The position numbers and the translations under genes were made by a program. A stretch of DNA of 64,000 nt. Source: Sciurus carolinensis. Lineage: Eukaryota; Chordata; Mammalia; Rodentia; Sciuridae. Position 1 is the stretch's first letter; every line of letters starts with the position of its first letter. The stretch covers positions 34,922,575 to 34,986,574 of the forward strand of contig NC_062221.1 of NCBI RefSeq assembly GCF_902686445.1, in the 5' to 3' direction. The notes under the pieces were generated by a model. That model was not told where the DNA came from, searched no databases, and saw nothing but the letters and a program-made list of their open reading frames with translations. Positions 45,290 through 57,239 of this stretch are shown one piece after another.

Positions 45290-46270
45290 AAAAAAAAAAA
45301 AAAACAACCTGGAGACAACTGAAGGACTGACACTTCAGCCTGAACAGATAGTTCAACAACAGAGCGGTAATAAGACTCCAACCACCATGTTTATAGCCCT
45401 GCTGGCTTTGGTGAGCTGTCAGGGAATAGAATCCATGGAGAGACTCATTGGACCCATTTTCCAGATCCACCTTTAATACACCCAGTGATGTGAACTGGAG
45501 AATCTGTCTAGTATCTACTTATGATTCTCATAGAAGGGGAGATTTTACAGATAAACATATTACATTTACTCATGCTTCTGGATATAATTATACTGGCTAC
45601 AGTGGGAAATGACCCTTATGCTGGTCCCATGATAAATATGCTGGCTATTTAAAGGTAACTTTTGAAGAAAAGACAACATAGGGAGGATCTAGACTAGTCA
45701 ATCATCCTGGCCCTTGGAATTTAAGATTATGTGTCTGAACAGTTATTAAAATAGGATTTTCTCATAACAAGCCAGTCATTTCCACAGAATATCCACCAAT
45801 ATCTTACTACTCTAATTGTTCTGCAATAGAATTTGGCACCTTTCCTAATGGATGGAATGTGCAAATGTCTTGCCAATGCAACAAAAAAATCTCTAAAAGT
45901 GGTGGATATGTTTTGGATTGATCTTCAAAAATTGAAGGATGTAAGGATGTCATGACCCCTGGCAGTTTTGTTAGTAATATTCTTCCAGTGAAGGTAGTAT
46001 TCAAAAAGATCTCTGGCATTTAATTTGCACCTCAGATTTTCTCCATTATACAAATGAGCCTATACCTGACTTTATAGACAGGAAATGCAAAGAGTGCTCC
46101 TACTGTGACCTGTGAGCCTGTGTTTAATGTCCTTACACTTGAATCCTGGAAATACGTTGAAACATTCTGCATGGTAGATTATTAGAATGATATGTTTGCT
46201 ACTAATTCTTTCTTGTATTATGATAATAGGTTGCTGTACCCTCGGAACCAAGATCTGGGTACTCAAATTA
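45290..46270 (+). pseudogene. env: Retroviral env-like remnant
   Basis: Retroviral Env is the surface glycoprotein. Here a leader-like start with a hydrophobic stretch MFIALLALVSC (in the frame 45243-45476) is followed, in shifted frames with several stops, by sequence rich in Cys and with sequons such as NYT and NCS (a STEYPPISYYSNCSAIEFG stretch near 45780-45833). It lies directly upstream of the polypurine tract and 3' LTR, the env position. No fusion peptide or transmembrane anchor was recognised, so only a surface-subunit part may remain. At least five stops or frameshifts make it nonfunctional. The call rests on position and composition rather than on a clear family match. Confidence 0.55.
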
Positions 46271-46298
46271 GCTGCACATCATTTGCATTTAAAAAACA

Positions 46299-46312
46299 GA
46301 AAAAGGGGAATA
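46299..46312 (+). promoter_or_regulatory. Provirus polypurine tract
   Basis: GAAAAAGGGGAATA directly precedes the TG of the 3' LTR; plus-strand DNA synthesis would start here. Confidence 0.75.
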
Positions 46313-46742
46313 TGTGGGAAACCATCCATGACTCCTTATGAGAACCAGGCAAAGTTCTAGCCATTAACCAAGAATATCTGGCCTCAGGAACTCAGAGTTG
46401 GATATTGACTGTTCAAGAATGCCTGAGTAAGGTGGTATCCTGCCTTAGCTCAACACTCAGGTTCTAGTTCAAGCACCTGTAAGTGAGAGTGACCAGCTAG
46501 AGCCAAAAGGCTTGCTTACCTTCACCCCGTATCCTGTTTTTCTCAAAGAAGCTCCTACTGGTCCCCTTTGATCTGTACCTTTCTTTGTTAGAGTCAGGCC
46601 TTTCTGGATGGCTCAATAGGTTACACCCCTGCTTCAAAAATGTTCTTGCCTTTTTGTCTTTATTTCTGATATGTAAATTTCTTAGCTTTTATTTCTTAGC
46701 CAACCCATCCTTCCAACAGGAACTCTTTATCTTGCCCACACA
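46313..46742 (+). mobile_element. Provirus 3' LTR
   Basis: Starts TGTGGGAAACCATCCATGAC and ends TCTTGCCCACACA; it aligns along its length with 41937-42390. Confidence 0.82.
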
Positions 46743-46747
46743 GGTAC

Positions 46748-46910
46748 AAAAAGGTACATTACGGGCATAATCTTTACCGAAAAATCTACTGATTTCAATA
46801 CTAATTTCATGTATAAAAAATCTCCACAGAAACATCAGCAGAATGTTTGACCAAATATCTGAACCATGACATAGACATCTTGACACATAAAGTTAAATAT
46901 CACAATTCCT
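46748..46910 (+). repeat. Old repeat, right half
   Basis: ATTACGGGCATAATCTTTAC continues the repeat broken at 41936; ACAGAAACATCAGCAGAATG, TTTGACCAAATATCTGAACC and TTGACACATAAAGTTAAATA are the known end of this family. Confidence 0.7.
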
Positions 46911-49654
46911 GTCAGATTAAAATTAGCTTCCAATAATACAAACAGTATACTAAGAGAAACCACAAAGATAAAATGATACAGATAGAAGAAGAAATAAGAA
47001 TATAGAAAAAATCAGAAGTCATCTATCATATAAAAGTTGACTAGATCAGAATGATTTTTATCAAATTAAATTAGAAAATCATATGTGATTATTTCAGAAT
47101 CATTATAATATCTGGAAAGTTTATAATGATGTGATTCTTACAAGTAAGAATATTTATATATTTGAAAATTAGACTTGCATTAATTTAGTTCTTTTAAAAA
47201 TGAAAAAAATTATTCATAAATTATTTTATTTCAATAAAAGTTTTACTTCACAATTTAGATTATGGATTCTAAATCCAACCAGAAATTACTATTATAATAA
47301 TGAATAATAATGAATATAATTTTTAAATGAAAGCAATATAATTATTTGATATGGAATATAATTTTAAGCAAATTCATAAGTTTATTAAATTTCAAGTATT
47401 GAATCATAAGAAAGATTATTATAAAGAGTTTAAATACTTTCCTTTTAAGTCACTATATTGTTTTGTTCTAAAACTTTCTGATATATATAGATAAAAATAT
47501 AGTGTCCAGGCAATCTAAGTATTAAGGAACTCGGATTGAAGTTGTCACTAGATAACATGATCCTCTATCACACTGATGGAAGAAGTGATGATTAGATAAC
47601 TGAGAGAGTAAGTAACAATGTCAACAAGGGATCAAGTTACAAAAAATGAGCTTTAAAAAGCTTCAGTGCTGACTAACCTTATTCTGATCCCTGATACTAA
47701 ATCAATATGGCTGTCACAATCCATTTTTTAAACATTGCATCATTGTCACCAAGGCACCATATGGTGTATCAAACAACAAAGTAACGAAGTCCATCAGTGT
47801 AAGAGCAAAAACTGCCACCATTTAAATCAATTCCATTGCAAAAAGAAATAAGAAGTAGAAATATGATTTTAACATAACAAACCAGATGTTCTTTCATAAG
47901 CTCATGAAATTAAGAACCATATAAACCTACAATGTCATTAAACATATCATCAGTGTTTATAGATCTAAGATGAGGTTTGATTTAAGGGTATGTTCCAAAA
48001 AATTTGAATCAATACATTGTCTCCTTAGTTCTGAAGTAAAATTTGTTTTACAGTTAGTTTAGTTGTGAATCAGCAAAGGAACCTGGTTTATAAACAATCT
48101 AAATGAAAAACTACCCTCAGGTATTTTGAAACAAAATTCTAAAATTGATTTTGTTTTGTGTCCCAAGAAGCTATCAAGAGAGTTTTCTTTAAAAAAAAAA
48201 AAATAAATAAAAAAAAATAAATTACTCCTAAAGTAGCCATAAACATGTATAACTAGAGAAAAAGTTATTTTCAAGTTATATTTCGTTGATATAAATATGT
48301 ATACTTTTTCAAAATAGGTGGAATTTTATCCAAATTGAACTTACAAAAACTTCCTTGCTATCAATGAGTTTTTAAATACTATTTTCCTCTAGGACAAGGT
48401 ATTAAAGAGTTAGTAAAAATATAAAATTGAAACATTTTACATTTTTCATATATAAAATCTGATCATTCTAAAAATAGTTTGAGTGTGACAATATTTATTT
48501 TGATGAAACATATTTAAACACATATTCAAGTTTGAATAAGTTTTAGCATTGTTCGTAGGATGTTGTCAAAACAGTTAATTTAAACACAATTTTTATGATG
48601 CCTGTGTTTGCCAGATTGTGTTCTTAAAGGTGTAGAAAATTGCATTCATAATAGAGTTACAACGTCTCATTTTAATTCATGTTGTTGGTACTATAGACAA
48701 AACCACATTACAGCTGATTTACTAAATTTATAGTTTTTATCCTATTAAGCAATTTTCAAAATGAAAATCAATGGGAATATTATTTTCCTGTTTTTCATAT
48801 ACAGTAATATTAGGCATTTAATTCCCACAGTCAACAGTTAAGATAAAATATTTCTGTGGAAATCAGTGGATTTAACAAAAATGTATGTGTACCTAAAATG
48901 ACCTGATGCAATCCTACCAATAATTTTTGGATGTAGAAGATCATTAAATTGAGTAATGGATAATCTAATATTATTCCCTGGAAAACAAAAGCCAATATAA
49001 AGAGATTTTACCTTCCTTTGTGAACTTTCCCTTTCAAGGGAACTAAAAAAATTCATATATGAATATATAAAAAATATAAATATTAATAATAAATATAATT
49101 ATTTTATGCAGTTTCCACAGATCTCAAAGGTTGCATGAGTGTTTTTCAATTCATTCGATTTCACTTTAACCAATTAATATTTTGAAATACAGATTGTATG
49201 TTTTTGAAAAATACTATAATTAAAGTATTTTAAAAACCACGGCTAAATTACACAAACTCTAAAATAAAACCTCTGATATACACTTTGGTTAAGTGTATTA
49301 ACAAAATAAATATTTGTTATTTTTAAAGGATACCTGAGTACAATTTTGGTTTATGTAACATAAGATATGTAGTGTGACTACTCTCTTAATCTTCACATTC
49401 CACCCTCTCTACTCTAGTCTCAGCAATGCATAATCAATCTACAGTTTCATGTGCAAACAGTTCATGAGATAATCCTGGTGAAGAAGGCAACATATTAGAA
49501 GCCAAGAATCATCACTGTTCCCTTTTCCAGATGTACAATTTGTTGCATTACCCCAAACATGATACCTGAAGAGAAAAATTCATGATTTCTTTTTCATATC
49601 CAATGTGTCCACCAATGCTGTGGGTTCAAACTTCAAGTAGTACAGAATTTGAAA
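46911..49654. other. Unassigned A+T-rich DNA
   Basis: About 2.7 kb with no recognised gene or repeat. A run of A with interspersed T (48190-48220) is the only low-complexity feature. Confidence 0.5.
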
Positions 49655-49830
49655 ATTCTTTTTTAAATGTTTTATTTACTTATTTAATTTTTATTTGTTC
49701 TTTTTAGACATACATGACAATAGAGTGCATTTTGACATACATGCACAGAGTATTACTTCTTCTAATTAGGATCCCATTCTCATGGTTTTATATAATGTGA
49801 AGTTTTACTGGTGGTGTATTCATATATCAC
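49655..49830 (-). mobile_element. LINE-1 3' end fragment
   Basis: TTATTTGTTCTTTTTAGACA, TACATGACAATAGAGTGCAT, TTTGACATACATGCACAGAG and AGGATCCCATTCTCATGG match the 3' end of a LINE-1 subfamily also seen at 22611-22720. Confidence 0.65.
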
Positions 49831-50199
49831 TTCTGTCTTATCCAAGTTAGTATTAACTTTTCCTCACAGCAAGTCTCCCCGCTTCATCCTTGAATGCCAT
49901 TAGAGTGTACTTTCCAAAAAGCAGCCAAATTCATCCTTACAAATATACCTTATATTATTCACCACCTGAGCAAAACCAATATTACTTTGTTTTTCTGACA
50001 GTATGAAATTTTGGTGTATCAAGGAAATCGATTATAATATGATTCATATACTCATGTATCATTTTTCTTTCTATATTCTATTAAAATCTTAACTTTGACT
50101 TGTTATTACAATATATGCATCAAGTTCTCTTTTTAAAAATTCTCCTTGTTTTAGCTTTTCAGCACAATAATGAAAACACAAAGAGAAGACTTTTTTTTT
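49831..50199. other. Unassigned DNA
   Basis: No gene or repeat was recognised. Confidence 0.5.
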
Positions 50200-50655
50200 T
50201 TAACCCCAAGACTAGTGGTTCTAGTCTGAGATCAAGTGACCTCCCCATTGCTTTGGGTTTCAGGTGAAGGCAGCATATCATTTTAGAAATACATGGTGGA
50301 GGAAACCACCAATGTCATGAACCAGGAGGCAGAGATAAAAGAGGATAGGCCAGTGGGCCACAATTCTTGGCGCATATCCCTAGTCATCTATGAACTCTCA
50401 CCGGATCACAACTACAAAAATTCTATAGCACTTCCCAACATTTCCGTCCTGGAGATCAGACCTTTCTCTATGGACCTTCAGGGAACATTCATTAAAACAA
50501 TAGAATTCTGTCCCTGCCCCCAAGGCCTCATTCACACCTCATAATGTGAAATGTGTTGATTCCATTCTTAGTCTCAAAGCTTTAGCTGTTCAAACAATGC
50601 TCAGATGTCCAAGTCCCATGCCCTAGTGACTCAAAGCTCAAGTGTGAGTGCCTGT

Positions 50656-50704
<49 letters not shown>

Positions 50705-52163
50705 GAACATGAACACACATACACACACAAACTTTACATACTTTCAAAAAAAAATGATGGGACAGGCACAGGGTTGACATTCTTATTCCAAAAGATAGAA
50801 ATAAGAAAATAGATAATTTGGAACAATGCAATACTCAACCAACTACCAGCAAGGTAAATGTTAAATCCTGAAGCTCCATCCAGCATCAGGAACACACTGT
50901 GGTGAGATGTGAGTTTTGCAGGACTTGGGCAGTCTCACCCCTACAACCTTCCTAGTTTCAACCCACATAGCTGCTCTCCTGGGCACATTTTTCGTGTTGC
51001 CTGCAGCTTTCTTTGTGAGGCATTACACTTTCCTGGCACCTTTATCTTCTATGTGTTCTATTTCAGCTTTACTCCCACAGTTTCACTGTGTATTGTTCTA
51101 CTGGTGACTGCTTACAAGAATGCTGACCTATGGTGCACTGCCTATCTTCCCAATATTTCCTTTGAAATCTCAGTGCAATCCTCCATAATCCCATAAGTGT
51201 TGCAATCTGCATGCCTCCAAAATCAGCACCACACACAAGATGCCAAGGTCGGCCATCGGCACAAATTGAGCCTGTGCCTGCTTAAATCAAAGCATCAGTA
51301 GCTTCTGAATTCCTTGCTGGCTGAACATAGGGAAATGAATCTCAACATGGTTCTGGACACACAGGGTACCCTAGTGCTCCATTATAAAATGATTTTGCCC
51401 TGGAAAATCTTTGAAACAAATTCGCATTTCTATACCTTTGAGGTCAGGATGGTTGGGATAACTTTGCAGATTCCTGAGAAATTCCTGAGGCATCTTTCTT
51501 ATTGTCCTAATGCAACACAGTTGGTTTCCTCTTTAACAATCATAACTTTACAATCATACCTTGACAATCTATTTAGCAATCATACCTTCTTTGGCACCAT
51601 TCCTGGCTACAAGTACTCATTTTCTACCCAAACTACAGGTTTCCAAATCCTCATGCTCTACTCCTCTTTGCAGCTGATTCTCACTGAAAATTTAACTAAA
51701 AGCATCCAGTAATAGCCATGCTGCAGCTGGAATGCTTTTCTGCTGTCAAATCTCCTTCACCAAATAAACTATCCAACAACTTTAAGCTTAAACTTCCACA
51801 TGGATAAGACAAGGTCATTTTTTTCTTTTATGGTTACATAGGATGACATTTTCCAATAGAATTCCAATTTCATCTGAAATTTTGTCAGTTGAGTAGCCCA
51901 GTTGCTTCAGGTATCTGGAGAAGGGAGTGCATCATGATAATAGTGTATGGTGGAGCAAATTGTTTACCTCATAAGCCAGGATCAGAGCAAAAAAAGACAC
52001 CCGGGGTCCTACAATCCCCCCTCAGAGCATGCTGTTATTGCCCTAAGGACCTCCCACTAGGATGCACCTCTTAAAGATCAGTGGTATTTCTCAAGCCAGT
52101 TACCCAGGAAGACAAACTTTTAATATACAGACCTTTGGTGGGACACTCATCCAAATCATAGCA
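50200..52163 (-). mobile_element. MaLR element (LTR, internal, LTR)
   Basis: On the minus strand the element starts at 52163 with TGCTATGATTTGGATGAGTG and GTCCCACCAAAGG, the known start of MST/THE1-type LTRs. A second, diverged LTR covers about 50200-50550 (CCCAAGGCCTCATTCACACC parallels CCCTAAGGACCTCCCACTAG near 52040). Between them, GATGGGACAGGCACAGGGTT, CTTGGGCAGTCTCACCCCTA and CATTTTTCGTGTTGCCTGCA follow MaLR internal sequence in reverse complement. A (CA)n tract lies at 50659-50700. The 132-codon plus-strand frame at 51314-51712 is antisense to the element and has no recognisable domain. Confidence 0.7.
50659..50700 (+). repeat. (CA)n microsatellite
   Basis: About 20 uninterrupted CA units. 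Confidence 0.95.
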
Positions 52164-52429
52164 CTCCACTTTGGGCATCTCTTTCCCCATGGTCTTTCTT
52201 ATTTCTTTCAGTACTCATGTGTCTGAGGAAATATGATGGAGTTGAAGAGTTTTCTGCTTTCCTTTATGAATCCTCATAGTCCATTGGTTAAGTCTCCTTA
52301 GTACTGTCTGAAGAAGGATAAAAGAATCTTATTGCTCAAAACTGGAATATAGTAGTTTTCCATATCACCCTGGAAAAAAACTTGAAGGCCACATTTATAT
52401 GGTTTTTGATTCCTTCAACTGAGTCATCT
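52164..52429. other. Unassigned DNA
   Basis: No gene or repeat was recognised between two MaLR elements. Confidence 0.5.
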
Positions 52430-52818
52430 TGCTGTGGTTTGAAGGCATCCCCCAACATTCATACGTTTGAAACTTATGTCCATTGCAAGAGTTTTGAGAA
52501 GTTAGACCTTTAAGATGTGATTGGGTCATGAGGGGTCTGCTGTCATAGATGGCCTAATGCCATCATCAAAGCACTGGGTTAGATGTCATAGGCATGGTCT
52601 CCTAATAAAGGGAGTTCAACCCCCTCTTGTTTGTTCTTACATTCCCTTTTTCTTCAGCCTCGTGCCTTCTGCCATGGGATGACACACTACAGACACCCTC
52701 ATCAGATGCCAGCATCACAATCCTAGACATCCTAACCTTCAGAACAACTAACTGAATAAATGCTTTTCTTTATAAAACAGTTGGGATTATTATAATAGCA
52801 AAAACTGGACTAAGACAT
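52430..52818 (+). mobile_element. MaLR-type solo LTR (MST/MLT1-like)
   Basis: TGCTGTGGTTTGAAGGCATC, GATGTGATTGGGTCATGAGG, CTCGTGCCTTCTGCCATGGG, GAATAAATGCTTTTCTTTAT with the polyadenylation signal, and ACTGGACTAAGACATA follow the LTR order. It is a different subfamily from the 20605 and 59572 copies. Confidence 0.75.
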
Positions 52819-53157
52819 AACCCTTACATTCCGCGTCTTATTTACTCTCTTCTGGCACCTTTACAATCTCAGTATTTTTTAAACGTGCTCATTGCTGCAG
52901 GCTTTTCTTTCCTTCTGTTTTCTGTCAGTATTGATCTCCAGGTCTCTACATAGCTTTCCATGAGTCTCTCAGCTTGCTATTCAAAAATCAAATTGGTTGT
53001 GATGCCTTGAATGTCTCACCATATTTCTTATCACACTGTATTCTCATATAGATTAAATTTTTATCATCTCAATTATTAACCACAGTTAGAAAAACAATCC
53101 CCCAAATAATTAAGCACTAAATATTTTTTAGTAAATAAGGATAAGATTAAATTATGT
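52819..53157. other. Unassigned DNA
   Basis: No gene or repeat was recognised. Confidence 0.5.
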
Positions 53158-53312
53158 CTGAAGCAGGAGGATCTTGAGTTCAAAGCCAACCTCAGCAAAA
53201 CCGAGGTGCTAAGCAACTCAGTGAGACCCTGTCTCTAAATAAAATACAAAATAGGGCCAGTGGTGTAGCTCAGTGGTCATACCCCTAGGTTCAATTCGCT
53301 GACCCCTCCAAA
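53158..53312 (+). repeat. B1-dID type SINE, 5'-truncated
   Basis: Starts inside the B1-like part (GAAGCAGGAGGATCTTGAGT), then GTGAGACCCTGTCTCTAAAT, an A-rich linker, and an ID part GTGTAGCTCAGTGGTCATAC with GGTTCAATTC. Confidence 0.85.
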
Positions 53313-54101
53313 ATTTTATTATATATAAGATAATCTAGAATAACTTTCACCAAACATATTTTCTCTAGTTTCTGAAATTCATCTCTCTTCTTTCTGGACC
53401 ATGAAACTGATTTTATGTGTCAAGACTCAGGAGGAAAAAGAATACTTTTGCATTTACAGAGCACAGACTCTCCCAAAGTAGACTCTCTTTTTCTAGATGC
53501 CTGAAATGGAATGATATGTGTTACATGGAAAATTGTTAATCTTTGCCACTTTCACCTACACCAAAAGACAACTGAATAAGAAACCTTAAAGGCAATTATT
53601 TGAAACTTATTTTGAAAAACTTACATGAGGAGATTTTTATGCACACCAAAGTTCAAAAACCACTGGCATTAATGGTTTTACTTCTGTTCCTGTCATTTAA
53701 ATTTAAGTGACTTGGATTATCCTCTTTCAATGAAAAACCTCAAATAAGAGTTCAGGGCTAAATAAGTAAAATTTCTGTACTTCAGGTTCTTCAAAGCAAA
53801 ATGTTCAATGTATTACTGTTGTAAATCTTAGAATATTTTAAAAAAATAAGTGAAAATCTTTGAATAGGTTAATATCAAAACTGTTTCATGTTTATTTTTC
53901 TACTGAGTTCATCCCTGTGATGGATACTGTTAAAATTGGAAGGAAACTGGGAAAATATTTTATTGCTTCCATTTTTATAACCAGTATAGTGGTTTCTATA
54001 TGAACATTGTATTTAAATTTTCTTAAATTACATTTTATTGTGGTTACCAGGTCATCTATAACATTCCTCAATATCATTAAATTCAAATAATTTCTATCCT
54101 T
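53313..54101. other. Unassigned A+T-rich DNA
   Basis: No gene or repeat was recognised. Confidence 0.5.
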
Positions 54102-54329
54102 ATTTATTTATTTATTTATTTTGCACTAGAGATAGAACACAGGGAGCTCAACCACTGAGCCATATCATGCCCTTCTTCTTCTTCTTCTTCTTATTTTTTT
54201 TTTTGAGACAGGTTCTGGCAAAGTTCCTGAGGGCCTCGATAAATTGCTGAGACCTGCTTTGAACTTGGATCCTCCAGCTTCAGACTCCCTAGCCACTGAA
54301 TTACTGACATGTGCCTCCACCCCTGACCC
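54102..54329 (-). repeat. B1-dID type SINE
   Basis: On the minus strand: GGAGGCACATGTCAGTAATT, GCTGGAGGATCCAAGTTCAA, an A-rich linker with AAGAAGAAG repeats, then GGCTCAGTGGTTGAGCTCCC and a TAAATAAATAA tail. Confidence 0.85.
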
Positions 54330-55109
54330 TTATTTAAATTTTTCCATAATTCTGCTCTATTAATAAAATGTAACTTGGTCATCTGAATAGTATGTATTAT
54401 AGTTATTACAATTTTCACCAGGTGCTTTTTCATGGTTAACTACTATAAATGTAATTTTTACTTGTCAATCAGATTTTTTAAATATCAAGTTTATAATTTT
54501 AATACCTATTGAAAAATATTCATTTTGCCTGAGAATCTGCATGAGACTATACAAATATACATATGTATATATGTACTAATATACATGCCTATAAATATTA
54601 AAATATGCAAGAAGTTAGGCATGCACATATATCTGTATATGTTTGTTTATGTGTCTTTGTGTGTATTGACTTGACATATTACTTTTTCAGTGTATACAGA
54701 GATAGTTCTAGGCTTGGCTCTAGAGTCAGAAAAAAAATATGAAAATTAGAAAGGGGTGTATATACATAGGGATTATACCACACGTTCCCATTTGTGTTTC
54801 CTAAATTATTTCTTCATTTACTATAAGATCTATATTAATAAAACTTTAATGGAAAGGAAAATCTCAATGAAATGATAGTTCAGATTTATAAGTTTAGAGA
54901 ACAGAAATGTATTTAATACTTATGACAAATATATGGCAGCTTACTTAGTCAGGTGGTAACCAAATATGTAAAATACTTTCTACTAATAAAACAATAGTAT
55001 TAAATATTAGACAGTTTTCTGCAAGTCTTTAATGTGGTCATTAGGCTTCAAGATTATTATTTCTAAACCTCTGTTTCATTTGGACTTACATAAACTATTT
55101 GAAGTAAAC
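54330..55109. other. Unassigned A+T-rich DNA
   Basis: No gene or repeat was recognised. ATATAC-rich stretches lie near 54550-54660. Confidence 0.5.
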
Positions 55110-55725
55110 TAAAGTTCATATGTTTATTACAGCATTAATCACAGTTACTATGCTATGGAATCAATCTAAATTTTCTTTGAGAAAATGTGTTATATGTACA
55201 CAATGGAACATCAAACAGCCAGAAAAAGGAAGAAATATTCTCATTGGTCACAATACAGATGGTCCTCGGGAACATCATATTAAACAACATAGGTACAAAA
55301 AGAAAAGTGCTACAAGATCTTAATTATATATGAAATGCAAAAAAGTTGATCTGATAGAGGTTAAGAGTAGAATAATAATTACCAGAGACTGGGGGGATTC
55401 TGGGGGCAGGACTGCACATGGAGACAGGTGTTCGATAGATATAATATTAGAGTTAGATAAGAATAAGTTCTATGCTCTATGATATATAATAGTGTGAATA
55501 TAGTTAAAATAATATGTAGTATATCTCAAAATAGCTAGACTAGAGAATTTTTAATATTATTCATCATAGAGAAATGATTAAAGCTTAAGTGCTGGATATG
55601 CTAAATAGCTGATTACCTTGATTAGTTACTGTACTACGTATACATGAAGCAAAACATCATACTTTACTTCATAAATATGTACAATTAGATTGTCAATCAA
55701 AAATTTCAAAATGAGTAGCATTTTC
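55110..55725 (+). mobile_element. 5'-truncated old LINE-1, 3' end
   Basis: GTTTATTACAGCATTAATCA, TTATATGTACACAATGGAAC, CATCATATTAAACAACATAG, GATAGAGGTTAAGAGTAGAA, AATTACCAGAGACTGGGG and ATAAATATGTACAATTAG follow the ORF2 end and 3' UTR of an old LINE-1. Confidence 0.8.
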
Positions 55726-57239
55726 CTCCATTTACATGCAAACTGACATATTACTATTTATATGGCTATTATAACTCTGAGAAATTGAAATTTTAATATG
55801 ATAATGATCCTTTCTACTTTAAAATACATTCAAAGTTTGATTATATATGTTTTAATTCAATCCTTACAATAAAATTTATGTGATTTGATTATATATTTTT
55901 AATTCAATCCTTACAATAAAATTTATGTGGTAGATTTATACTAAACATCACTATCCTCCATTTCACACTGTGCTACAAAAAGACAAGATAGGATGATGGA
56001 TAATAGGCTATGTATTGGACATGCTGACTATGCAGGAAGATTTCACCATATTAACAATGTTCAAATTAGTACAAAATGTAATTAATTTTAAATGTATATT
56101 ATATAATTTATCGGTTTTACCATTTTCTTTTTTAAAATTTTCTTTTTTCAAAAAATGGATAATAAAGACTTTTTTTCATGAATTGCTTGCATGAATAAAG
56201 TCAAAGAAAATAAAAGAATGGATTTAGACTTTACATGATGATAGAAATATATCACTCTCTTTGATGACCTTCATTTGTAGTAGGGAATGGCAACATCAAC
56301 AAATTGAATATGAGAAATTCTTTTAATATAACTGTTGAGTAGGTTTATGCATATTGAATATGTGTCTTTAGCAACATGGTTCAATATTAAGCTCAAAAAT
56401 ATAGATTTAAAAAATCTACATTTCATGTAAAACACTTTTTAATTATTCTGACAGTAATTTCAAACCACAGATTATCAAAATTTATATAGGTCTGCAGGAT
56501 CAAAATTTTTAGTTTTCAGTGGAGTATTGACAAATAACTTAGGAACATTATTTTGCATCATATTAACCAAGTATGAACACTTTTTTTGACATTGAATAGC
56601 AACTCTTAAACCATCTATTTAAATTGTTTTATTTTCTTCTGTTTTTATTGGTGCATTGTATTATATATATCTGTGGAATTCTTTTTGATATAAAAATGCA
56701 TAAAACAGAGTTTGCTCATTCTCAATTCCCAGTATTTCCCTTTCTGTTTCCACCTCCTTTCCCCCAAGCCTCTTACTTTATTCCACTAGTATTTCTTCTA
56801 TTTATTGTTTTTAAATCGCTTCAGTTAATTTATTCATAAAAGCAGAGCTGGAAAAGTATTATTAAGATTTGATCCTAAATTTTAAGATTACATAAACCTA
56901 ACACTTGTTAAAGAGAGTATAAGGGACTAGAACTACTACTTTGTTTAGCTTCTAAGTATTGTCATGCTGCTTTTTACTTAGGAAAGAAGATATCACATAA
57001 GTTTTAAATTTGTCATTATATATAATGAATTTCAACCAGAGCACGTATAATACAAAATGTTTGTATCTTTCAAATATGAATATCTTATTTTTAAAAAATT
57101 ATTTGACCTATTTATACTTATTCATATGATAAAATATAATTTGATGTGTATATAGATACAATGTATAATGATCAAATCAGCTTATTAGCATTCCAATCTC
57201 CTCAAATACTGATTATTTCAGTGTGTTGGAAACATTTGA
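55726..57239. other. Unassigned A+T-rich DNA with a tandem duplication
   Basis: No gene was recognised. A 47-48-bp tandem duplication is at 55836-55930. Confidence 0.5.
55836..55930 (+). repeat. Two-copy tandem duplication, unit 47-48 bp
   Basis: 55836-55883 and 55884-55930 both start TTTGATTATATAT and share AATTCAATCCTTACAATAAA through ATTTATGTG. They differ by one missing base and two substitutions at most. Confidence 0.93.

Larger units (their letters stand above)
41937..46742 (+). mobile_element. Class II (betaretrovirus-like) provirus without gag-pol
   Basis: Two related LTRs (41937-42390 and 46313-46742) enclose 3.9 kb. Target duplication GGTAC stands on both sides (41932-41936, 46743-46747); with the preceding A it is AGGTAC on both sides, so 6 bp is possible. 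Behind the 5' LTR is a Lys-type primer site, and before the 3' LTR a polypurine tract AAAAAGGGGAA. An env-like remnant fills 45300-46270. The middle (about 42660-45240) is A+T-rich and shows no gag, protease or pol. Over the first ~125 bp the LTRs differ at about 14 positions by eye, so the insertion is old. It is class II by primer site and duplication length; the family name is unknown. Confidence 0.8.

Noticed and set aside
51314..51712. 132-codon plus-strand open frame, one of the longest in the window outside the retroviral fragments
   Set aside because: It runs antisense through the internal region of a MaLR element, shows no domain or compositional signature of a protein, and length alone is within chance for 64 kb.
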